DNA of 22,255 nucleotides from the NCBI GenBank assembly GCA_002869605.1, contig PKUI01000130.1:1-22255 (forward strand), written 5' to 3'. Source of the DNA: Desulfuromonas sp. Its GTDB lineage: Bacteria; Desulfobacterota; Desulfuromonadia; Desulfuromonadales; SZUA-401. The notes below the pieces were generated by a model. The model did not search any database and was not told the DNA's origin. It saw only the letters and a list, made by a program, of their open reading frames with translations. Every line of letters starts with the position of its first letter. The stretch's first letter is position 1. The position numbers and the translations under genes are program-made. Positions 15,227 through 22,255 of this stretch are shown here, one piece after another.

Positions 15227-17326
15227 TCAGGTGTAGAAAGTTTTTTTACGTGCGATAACTCCCTGTGGGATGAAGCGTTCTCCGTACTGTTCGGCCAGTT
15301 GATCAAGCTCCTTGGCAATAATCTCATTTCCAACATTGTCAGCCCAACGACACAAGCCTCCCTGGAAGGGGGGGAACCCAATCACGAAGACCATACCCGT
15401 GTCAACGTCATAGGGTGAGTCGACGACCTCTTCTTCAAGGCAGCGTGCTGCCTCGTTGACCATCAGATACAGCATGCGGTGAAGCTGTTCAGTGTCCGGC
15501 TTTGAACTCCTGCTCAGGTTCAGGGTGCTGTCGATAGCCGGGTTGGGCGCAGGTTTGCCTTGCTTCGGGTAGGTGTAAAAACCTTTCTTCCCTTTCTTGC
15601 CGAGCAGGCCGCTGGAACTGGCTTCTTTCATCAGCCGGCTTTCCGGAAGGTAGCTGAATGCGTTGCACAGAGTGGTCCCGACTTCGGCGGCTACATCGAT
15701 GCCGACTTCGTCGATTAGTCTGAAGGGACCCATCGGCAGGCCAAATTTCTTGATTTGGTGGTCGAGGTCAAGCCAATCGAACCCTTCTTCGGCAAGCAGT
15801 CCGGCCTCATTCAGGTAAACCATCAGCAGGCGGTTAACCAGGAAACCGGGACGATCGGCCACCGTAATCGGGGTTTTGCCCAGTTTGTCTGCAAAGGCGA
15901 GCAGTGAGTCGAGGGTCTCTCGCGTCGTTTCCTTGCCGCGGATGATTTCGACCAGCGGCATGCGGGAGACGGGGTTGAAAAAGTGCAGCCCTCCGACAAT
16001 GGATGGCCGGTTGCCAACCTGTTGCATGGCCGAGACCGAGAGGGCTGAGGTGTTGGTGGCAAAAATAGCCTTATCATTAAGGTGTGGTTCAATCTCCTGA
16101 AGCACCTTCTTTTTGATTTCGAGGTTTTCAACCACCGCTTCGATGACCAGTTCTACCGCTTGAAAATTGTCCAGGCTCGTTGTGCCGGTTATTCGACCCA
16201 TGACTTTGTCGACAGCGTCCTGGCCGAGGCCCCGTTTGAGGTATTTTGGGGTCAATGCTGCCCTGATGTGTGCCAAACCTTTTTCTACCACGTCACTGTT
16301 CAGGTCGCGGAGGATAACCGGAATCCCCTTTTCCGCGATCAGTTGTGCAATCCCGCTGCCCATGACGCCCGCACCGAGAATGGCCGCTTGTTTGGGGAGA
16401 TGAACCTCGCCCAGACGGAGAGATTTGCGGTGGCGTTGGGTGAGGTGATAGATGTGGATAAGGTTTTTGCTCTCCCGGGAGACGATGAGTTCGCCGAGGG
16501 CTTGTGCTTCAATGTCGAGTCCCCGGTCGAGGGAGAGCCCGAGGGTTTGGCCGATCACCTTCAATGCTTTGAGCGGAGCCGGGTAGTTTCCGCCGGTCGT
16601 GCGCAAAAGCTGTTTACGGGCCATGGAAATGACCAGCTTGCAGCCGAGCGGGGTTTTTGCCAGGGCGTTCAATAGGCCACCGCTACGGGCTCGACGTTTA
16701 GAGAGCACCTGACTCGGGTTTGCGGCAACCTGGCGAGCGAGATCGATAGCTGCGTCCTTGAGTTTGTCCATCGGGACCCTTTGGTCGATCAGGCCACAGG
16801 AAAGGGCCTTGGGGGCCCTGTAGGTGCGACCGCTTAGGATCATGTCGAGGGCCTGGTTCAGGGGTATGAGTCTTGGTAGCCGTTGGGTGCCGCCAAAACC
16901 GGGGAGTATGCCAAGTCTGGTTTCCGGCAGGGCCATCGTCAGGTTGTCGGCAGCGATCCGATAGTGACAAGCCAGAGCCAGTTCGGTGCCTCCTCCCATG
17001 CAGTGTCCGTGCAGGGCTGCAACCACCGGAACCTTCAAGCGCTCGAGGCGTGTAAAGATACGTTGCCCATTGCGGGCCAGGTCGGCCCCGATTTCAGGGT
17101 CTTCGACCCCTTCGATCTCGCTGATGTCGGCTCCAGCGACAAAGCCACTCTTTTTGGCGCTGTGTATGGCAACGGCGGTCAGTCCCGACATTCCCTCAAG
17201 TTGTTCAATGAGCTTGTCGAGTTGCCGCATGATTGGTGTGCTGAGGACATTAACGCTTGCTTCTGGCACATCCAGAGTTAGCAGTGCGACCCCTTGGACC
17301 AGTTCCAGAGTGAAAGGTTCGGACAT
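15227..17326 (-). CDS. fadJ: FadJ/FadB-like bifunctional enoyl-CoA hydratase/3-hydroxyacyl-CoA dehydrogenase
   Basis: This fusion enzyme carries out the hydration and NAD-dependent oxidation steps of fatty-acid beta-oxidation. With the ATG at 17326 (MSEPFTLELVQG) it has 699 residues. The crotonase domain (1-190) has the oxyanion-hole GADIS, GGGTELALACHYR with Glu115 and PETRLGILPGFGGTQRLPRL with Glu135. The dehydrogenase has the Rossmann motif GAGVMGSG (318-325), catalytic HFFNP (His448) and two C-terminal dimerization repeats. Sequence flow is closer to E. coli FadJ than FadB. A TTG 23 codons upstream is in frame, but the family start and AAGGAA in front favour 17326. It is a single gene, convergent with the zinc-ribbon gene and divergent from the Lon-like protease; the partner thiolase (FadA/FadI) is not in the window. 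Confidence 0.93.
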   Translation of the reverse strand: MSEPFTLELVQGVALLTLDVPEASVNVLSTPIMRQLDKLIEQLEGMSGLTAVAIHSAKKSGFVAGADISEIEGVEDPEIGADLARNGQRIFTRLERLKVPVVAALHGHCMGGGTELALACHYRIAADNLTMALPETRLGILPGFGGTQRLPRLIPLNQALDMILSGRTYRAPKALSCGLIDQRVPMDKLKDAAIDLARQVAANPSQVLSKRRARSGGLLNALAKTPLGCKLVISMARKQLLRTTGGNYPAPLKALKVIGQTLGLSLDRGLDIEAQALGELIVSRESKNLIHIYHLTQRHRKSLRLGEVHLPKQAAILGAGVMGSGIAQLIAEKGIPVILRDLNSDVVEKGLAHIRAALTPKYLKRGLGQDAVDKVMGRITGTTSLDNFQAVELVIEAVVENLEIKKKVLQEIEPHLNDKAIFATNTSALSVSAMQQVGNRPSIVGGLHFFNPVSRMPLVEIIRGKETTRETLDSLLAFADKLGKTPITVADRPGFLVNRLLMVYLNEAGLLAEEGFDWLDLDHQIKKFGLPMGPFRLIDEVGIDVAAEVGTTLCNAFSYLPESRLMKEASSSGLLGKKGKKGFYTYPKQGKPAPNPAIDSTLNLSRSSKPDTEQLHRMLYLMVNEAARCLEEEVVDSPYDVDTGMVFVIGFPPFQGGLCRWADNVGNEIIAKELDQLAEQYGERFIPQGVIARKKTFYT

Positions 17327-17458
17327 AGGGATGGGTTCCTTTCGTGTTGACCTGTGGTGGTGTTCAAAGATTAACAGAACATCTTCTGCTTCCAAGTGAA
17401 CAGAAATACTTAAAATTTTTGGGTAACATCATTGATCAAAGCTTCTTAAGCCGTTAAC

Positions 17459-17473
17459 ATGCAAAGATTGCAT
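17459..17473. promoter_or_regulatory. inverted repeat in the divergent fadJ/Lon spacer (possible operator)
   Basis: ATGCAA-AGA-TTGCAT is a perfect 6-3-6 inverted repeat inside the 218-bp, AT-richer region between the divergent starts (17327-17544). Such a site could bind a dimeric repressor controlling one or both genes. No convincing -35/-10 pair could be assigned in either direction; TTGATC at 17433-17438 is a weak -35 candidate on the plus strand. AAGGA at 17533-17537 is the ribosome-binding site of the protease gene. Confidence 0.35.
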
Positions 17474-17544
17474 TTGTTGTGCACTCTGTTTGATGGTGAC
17501 GTTGCGTACGTGCCCTTTCCCCTCTTAGCCTCAAGGATTTTTTT

Positions 17545-19992
17545 ATGAGTCAGGACCGCGGCGAGTCGATGTTTGGCGCTGGAAAATCTCTGGATGTTGG
17601 TGAGCTGAGCTGGCGTTGTGATCCCGCTCAATTTGAATTCAGCTCAACCGCCGAACTTCCCCCTCTGGAAGGAACAATTGGACAGGATAGGGCGCTTACC
17701 GCTATTGAATTCGGTCTCGGCATGGCCCACGATGGGTTTAATATATTTATCCTCGGCGAACCCGGCAGTGGAAGGGCTTCGACGATCAAAAAACTTCTCA
17801 AGGGGAGGGCGGCGCAGGAACCCGTTCCGGACGACTGGTGCTATGTTCACGATTTTGACCAGCCTGACAAGCCGATTGCTTTCGGCTTGCCGGCGGGAAC
17901 TGGAGCGAAGCTGCGCGATGATGTCGAGGAGTTGGTTACGCAGCTTGCCGAAGAGGTACCCAAGCTGTTTGAGAGTAAGGAGTACGAACAGCAGAAGAAT
18001 AAAATCAACAGTGATTATCAGGAACGGAATAAACAGTACTTCCAGGAGTTGGAAGACGAGGCATCACGACAGGGGTTTATGCTGCAAAGAACCGTCAGTG
18101 GTCTGGTGCTGGTCCCGGTTCATGAAGACCATGCGCTTTCGCAGCAGGAATACGATGATCTCTCCGATGAGTTGCGCGAAGAGATTGATCGCAAAGGGAA
18201 CCAACTCCACGAAAAACTCAACGATGTGATGCGTCAGGTCCGGGAATCCGAGAAGGAGATGCGCAAGGCGATTGATGAGATGGAGCAAGAGATGCTCCAC
18301 TATACCCTGGGGCATCATTTCGAAGAACTGGAGGAAAAATACGAAGCCCATGAGCAGGCTCTGCGGCATTTTGAAGGGTGCAAAAAAGATATCGTAGGGC
18401 GTATCGATGAACTACGACCAGGGAATCAGCAGGTATCGATCGGCAATCTGCGTATTGGGGGGCAGCAGGAGGTCTCCTTCGAGCGTTACCGCATCAATCT
18501 GTTCCTTGACAACAACAGTGCACAAGGGGCTCCGGTCGTCTATGAGTCGAACCCGACCTATTTCAATCTTTTCGGGCGGGTCGAGCACGTAATCCAGATG
18601 GGCAACGCCAGTACCAACTTCACCATGATCAAACCGGGCGCGCTGCACCGTGCGAGCGGCGGTTATTTGATCCTCGACTGTCGTGAAGTTCTGATCAATA
18701 TGTTCACCTACGAGGCATTGAAACGCTGTATCCGGCATGGCGAGATCCGCATCGAGGATATCACCGAACAGTTCCGCTTCTTTGCAACCGTGACCATGAA
18801 GCCGGAGCCGATTCCCCTCGATTGCAAGATCATCCTCATCGGTCCCCCTCAGCTCTATTACCTGCTGTATCGTCACGACCCCGACTTCCGCAAGTTTTTC
18901 AAGGTCAAGGCCGACTTTGATCGCCAGATGCATAACACTTGGGAAAATATCCAGCAATATGCGCTGTTTATTGCTTCCAAGTGTACCGAAGAGGGGCTGC
19001 GGCATTTTGATCCGGGCGGGGTTTCGCGCGTCGTGGAGTTCTCCGCTCGCCTGATCGAAGATCAACGACGTCTCTCTTCCCAGTTTCTGGCAATTGCCGA
19101 CCTGATTCGTGAGGCTGGTTACTATGCTCAACGTCACAACCGCGAGCTGGTGAGCGCGCAAGATGTCGAGCTCGCCATGGAGGCGAGAATCTATCGTTCC
19201 AATAAGGTCGAGGAACGGATACAGGAGCTGATCGACGAGGAGACCCTGCTGGTCACGACTTCGGGCGAGATGGCAGGGCAGGTCAACGGTCTGACCGTCT
19301 ACCAGCTTGGCGATTTCAGCTTTGGGCGCCCGGCGCGGGTGACGGTACGGACCTTCCTCGGCAAAGCAGGGCTCATCAATATCGAACGCGAGGCCAAGCT
19401 TTCCGGTGCGATTCACGACAAGGGGTTGTTGATTCTTACCGGTTTCTTCGGTTCGCGTTTTGCCCAGCAATATCCGTTGTCCTTTGCCGCCTCCATCTGC
19501 TTCGAACAGTCCTACGGCGGCGTCGACGGAGACAGTGCCTCTACCACCGAACTCTATGCGCTACTGTCGTCCCTGTCCGGGATTGCCATCCGCCAGGGGG
19601 TCGCCGTGACCGGTTCGGTCAACCAGTTTGGCCAGGTGCAGGCGATCGGTGGCGTCAACGAAAAGGTCGAGGGCTACTACGCGGTCTGTAAAGCCCAGGG
19701 ACTCACGGGTGAGCAGGGCGTGGTCATTCCGCAGTCCAATGTCAAGAACCTGATGCTCAAGAGCGAAGTCCGCGAAGCGGTCGAGAAGGGCGAGTTTCAT
19801 ATCTGGGCGGTAGAACATGTCGACCAGGGGATCGAACTGCTGACCGGTCTGCCGGCAGGCGAACGGCAGGAGGATGGCGAGTGGACCGAAGGCTCCATCA
19901 ACGCGCTGGTCGACAAGCGCCTGCGCGAGATGGCAGAAAGCGCGCGAAAGTTCGCCTCCAAGGGCAACGGCAACAGCAAAGGGGAAAAGTAG
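17545..19992 (+). CDS. Lon-related ATP-dependent protease (AAA_32/LonH-YcbZ-like family)
   Basis: The 815-residue protein ends in a Lon-type proteolytic domain with the Ser-Lys dyad: Ser664 in GDSAS and Lys707 in GGVNEKVEG. They lie 43 residues apart, the same spacing as in E. coli Lon. The N-terminal part has a P-loop-like GEPGSGRAST at 71-80, with Arg77 in place of the usual Lys. A long charged coiled-coil region follows (about 145-290), then the AAA-like core with ALHRASGGYLILDCREVL at 367-383. An arginine in this loop is, as I recall, typical of the family, so ATP use may be altered rather than lost. There is no Lon N-terminal substrate domain. Function is little known. AAGGA 7 bp before the ATG fixes the start. 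The next gene begins 2 bp after the stop. Confidence 0.93.
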   Translation: MSQDRGESMFGAGKSLDVGELSWRCDPAQFEFSSTAELPPLEGTIGQDRALTAIEFGLGMAHDGFNIFILGEPGSGRASTIKKLLKGRAAQEPVPDDWCYVHDFDQPDKPIAFGLPAGTGAKLRDDVEELVTQLAEEVPKLFESKEYEQQKNKINSDYQERNKQYFQELEDEASRQGFMLQRTVSGLVLVPVHEDHALSQQEYDDLSDELREEIDRKGNQLHEKLNDVMRQVRESEKEMRKAIDEMEQEMLHYTLGHHFEELEEKYEAHEQALRHFEGCKKDIVGRIDELRPGNQQVSIGNLRIGGQQEVSFERYRINLFLDNNSAQGAPVVYESNPTYFNLFGRVEHVIQMGNASTNFTMIKPGALHRASGGYLILDCREVLINMFTYEALKRCIRHGEIRIEDITEQFRFFATVTMKPEPIPLDCKIILIGPPQLYYLLYRHDPDFRKFFKVKADFDRQMHNTWENIQQYALFIASKCTEEGLRHFDPGGVSRVVEFSARLIEDQRRLSSQFLAIADLIREAGYYAQRHNRELVSAQDVELAMEARIYRSNKVEERIQELIDEETLLVTTSGEMAGQVNGLTVYQLGDFSFGRPARVTVRTFLGKAGLINIEREAKLSGAIHDKGLLILTGFFGSRFAQQYPLSFAASICFEQSYGGVDGDSASTTELYALLSSLSGIAIRQGVAVTGSVNQFGQVQAIGGVNEKVEGYYAVCKAQGLTGEQGVVIPQSNVKNLMLKSEVREAVEKGEFHIWAVEHVDQGIELLTGLPAGERQEDGEWTEGSINALVDKRLREMAESARKFASKGNGNSKGEK

Positions 19993-19994
19993 CC

Positions 19995-22255
19995 ATGTGC
20001 TCTCTGGTGAGAAGTTCGCTGACGCTACTCGGCTTGCTGATCTGCCTGCTGTCGGTGTCATCCGTCTCTGCGCAAGATAGCGCGGATATTCCGGAGATGC
20101 TGCAGCCCTGGAAACCGTGGGTGCTGCACGGTCAGGAGCAGAAACTCTGTCCAAGGGTACAGGGCGGGCGCGCCATGCATTGTATCTGGCCCGGCACGCT
20201 GGAGCTTGAAGTCGATAGTCGTGGTGGGCGCTTTGAGCTATTTGTCGAGGCGTTTGCTCAGACGTGGCTGGTATTGCCTGGCGATCGTATGCTCTGGCCC
20301 CAGCAAGTCAGAAGCGGAAAAACGGCCCTTCCGGTCGTCGAGCGGGAGGGGATGCCTCAGGTGTTCCTGCCAGAGGGTAAACATCGCATCAGGGGTGAGT
20401 TCTCTTGGGCGCGGCTGCCCGATCTGTTGCCGTTGCCACAGAGTTTGGCGCTGATCAACCTGACCTTGAACAAACGGCGGGTAACGTTGCCCGATCGAGA
20501 CGAGCGTGGCCGCCTCTGGTTGAAACCTTCAACGCAAGAGGTGGATGCAAAACAGCAGGAACTGCTGCAGGTTACGGTTTTCAGGCGCCTTGTCGATGGG
20601 GTTCCTTTCCAAATCGAATCGAGGGTCGAGTTGCAGGTCTCCGGTGCGCCCCGCGAAGTTCTGCTTGGCGGTGGACTGTTGTCAGATGCCGTCCCCCTGG
20701 GGCTCGATAGTCCCATCCCTGCTCGAGTAGAAAATGATGGGCGGTTGCGCGTGCAATTGCGCCCCGGGACCTGGGCTCTGACACTGCGTAGCCGCCTCCC
20801 CGGCGCCCCGGCACAGCTCGCAATGCCGAGATTTGAGTCAGCCTGGAGTGACACGGAAATCTGGGTTTTTGAGGCGCGACCAAATCTGCGGCTGGTCGAG
20901 CTTTCCGGGGCTCGCCTGATCGACCCCCAACAGACCCGTCTTCCGGCGAGTTGGAGGGAGTTACCGGCCTACAAGATTGACAGAGAAACGCAGCTGATTT
21001 TCGTTGAAAAGCGGCGTGGAGACAGTGGTCAACTCAACGACCGGCTTACGCTACAGCGCACCCTGTGGCTTGATTTTGATGGTCGTGGGTACACGCTGCA
21101 GGACAGGATTCAGGGGCGTACCGGAAAAAGTTGGCGCCTCGAGATGCCCGCACCTGGAATATTGGGCCGGGTCGCCATCGACGGAACCGATCAGTTTATT
21201 ACCAAGATTGGCGAACAGGGGGCCGCCGGTATCGAGGTGCGTAGCGGCAAGCTTGACCTGACGGCCGACGGCCGCTGGCTGGGAGATCGGTCGTCCATCG
21301 CTGTGGGCGGTTGGTCGACGGTTTTCCAGGAAGCCTCGGCGGTCCTCAATCTTCCCCCGGGCTGGCTTCTGCTCGATGTTTCAGGCGCCGATCGCGCCCC
21401 CGGGACCTGGCTGAAGCGTTGGTCTCTCCTCGATCTGTTCCTGGTGTTGCTGGTTGCGATCGGGGCATTTCGCTTGTGGGGCTGGCGCTGGGGTGGGGTC
21501 GCCCTGGTGGCGATTGGTCTGGCCTGGCACGAGGGGGGGGCGCCGCGATGGGTTTGGCTGCACCTGCTTGCCGCTGCTGCTCTGATGAGGGTTCTCCCGG
21601 CAGGGAGGGCTCGGCTATGGATCTCCTGGTATCGCAGCCTGACCTATGTCGTGTTGGTAGCTCTGGCGCTGGTGTTCATGGTTTCTCAAGTACGTCTCGG
21701 TCTGTATCCGCAATTGGCCCGGCCGGGTGAAATGTCTCGGCCGATGGCGCACAAGGTTTCTTTGCCTGCACATCCGGACCGCGAATTGATTGAAGATCGA
21801 GCCGTCGAAATGGTGGCCAAGGCAGAACTTGGCATGTCCAAGGAGCCCGTGGTTACCTTATCGTCTCGAGTGGGTATCAAGCAGCAGGCACCGCTGCTAC
21901 AACTGCAGACCGGCCCAGGTCTGCCCCAGTGGCATTGGCAGAGAGTGGAGATCGGCTGGAACGGGACGGTTGATCCTCAGCAGATGATACACCTGTTGCT
22001 GTTGCCGCCCTGGGTCTCACTGCTGTTATGTTTTTTACGGGTGCTTCTGCTTGGTCTGCTGCTCTGGAGGGTACTTGACCTCGAGGAGCCTCAAGGTGGC
22101 TGGCGGCGCTGGATGCGCCCTGGAGGGGTGCTGGGAGTCTGTTTGTTGGTCGTGCCTTTGGTGGCTCCCGCGACATCTGCCCGCGCGGATTTCCCCTCGG
22201 AGACTTTACTTAAACAGCTGGAAGAACGTTTGCTCGAACCGCCAGAGTGTGGAGA
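19995..22255 (+). CDS. large secreted/multi-spanning membrane protein, partial (3' end beyond window)
   Basis: An uninterrupted frame of 753 codons runs from ATG 19995 to the window edge without a stop. It starts with a clear signal peptide (residues 1-27, ending SVSA) followed by LQPWKPWVLHGQEQKLCP. An extracytoplasmic, beta-rich-looking domain extends to about 470. A hydrophobic cluster spans about 476-563 and there are further membrane segments at about 664-695 and 710-730, the last ending in an Ala-rich stretch that resembles a second signal peptide. I recall large uncharacterised proteobacterial membrane proteins with this PWVLHGQE-type opening but no function. It starts 2 bp after the Lon-like protease, with GGGGA as a possible Shine-Dalgarno, so co-translation is likely. 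No catalytic motif is seen in the visible part. Confidence 0.85.
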   Translation, partial: MCSLVRSSLTLLGLLICLLSVSSVSAQDSADIPEMLQPWKPWVLHGQEQKLCPRVQGGRAMHCIWPGTLELEVDSRGGRFELFVEAFAQTWLVLPGDRMLWPQQVRSGKTALPVVEREGMPQVFLPEGKHRIRGEFSWARLPDLLPLPQSLALINLTLNKRRVTLPDRDERGRLWLKPSTQEVDAKQQELLQVTVFRRLVDGVPFQIESRVELQVSGAPREVLLGGGLLSDAVPLGLDSPIPARVENDGRLRVQLRPGTWALTLRSRLPGAPAQLAMPRFESAWSDTEIWVFEARPNLRLVELSGARLIDPQQTRLPASWRELPAYKIDRETQLIFVEKRRGDSGQLNDRLTLQRTLWLDFDGRGYTLQDRIQGRTGKSWRLEMPAPGILGRVAIDGTDQFITKIGEQGAAGIEVRSGKLDLTADGRWLGDRSSIAVGGWSTVFQEASAVLNLPPGWLLLDVSGADRAPGTWLKRWSLLDLFLVLLVAIGAFRLWGWRWGGVALVAIGLAWHEGGAPRWVWLHLLAAAALMRVLPAGRARLWISWYRSLTYVVLVALALVFMVSQVRLGLYPQLARPGEMSRPMAHKVSLPAHPDRELIEDRAVEMVAKAELGMSKEPVVTLSSRVGIKQQAPLLQLQTGPGLPQWHWQRVEIGWNGTVDPQQMIHLLLLPPWVSLLLCFLRVLLLGLLLWRVLDLEEPQGGWRRWMRPGGVLGVCLLVVPLVAPATSARADFPSETLLKQLEERLLEPPECG

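Noticed and set aside
18412..19470. 352-codon open frame on the minus strand opposite the Lon-like gene
   Set aside because: Complement shadow of a well-supported protease gene, without motifs.

Overview
The window reads as ordinary chromosome of a Desulfuromonadales/Geobacter-like bacterium (former Deltaproteobacteria). I base this on gene order recalled from that group (tilS-ftsH-folP-cdaA-ybbR-glmM-pdxJ-acpS-nnr-CBS-tsaE-lysC-cimA), on the citramalate route to isoleucine, and on the GC-rich, strongly codon-biased coding sequence. No database search was possible. There is no phage, transposon, CRISPR array or other obvious mobile DNA.

Layout. Bases 1-254 hold two CAT-anticodon tRNA genes (initiator Met and probable elongator Met) closed by a strong intrinsic terminator. 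Bases 296-11319 are one tightly packed plus-strand cluster of eleven genes: tilS, ftsH, folP, cdaA, cdaR, glmM, pdxJ, acpS, nnr, a two-CBS protein and tsaE. Most junctions after ftsH overlap (ATGA or TAATG) or are only a few bases apart, which suggests one long transcription unit. It serves tRNA modification, membrane protein quality control, folate, c-di-AMP, cell-wall precursor, pyridoxal phosphate, ACP activation and NAD(P)H repair. After a weak terminator and a clear sigma-70-type promoter comes lysC-cimA-HhH protein (11456-14850). A very small zinc-ribbon gene follows and ends at a strong hairpin terminator. This faces a convergent minus-strand fadJ-like beta-oxidation gene. Across a 218-bp divergent spacer lies a Lon-related protease with a degenerate P-loop. 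A large signal-peptide-bearing multi-spanning membrane protein starts 2 bp after it and runs off the right edge; it is a genuine open frame of 753 codons.

Most noteworthy points. (1) cimA is cut by an in-frame TAG after codon 483, yet the next 43 codons still read as the normal C-terminus of the family and end 2 bp before the next gene. (2) lysC contains an in-frame ATG with a near-perfect Shine-Dalgarno at codon 247, placed to make a separate regulatory beta subunit. (3) A DarB/CbpB-sized two-CBS protein sits in the same operon as the diadenylate cyclase and its regulator, making it a candidate c-di-AMP receptor. (4) FolP carries an N-terminal extension of about 135 residues. (5) Several G8-G10 tracts lie inside genes, three of them in tilS. 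I did not find a clearly new multi-gene system. The most likely undescribed item is the membrane protein paired with the Lon-like protease.
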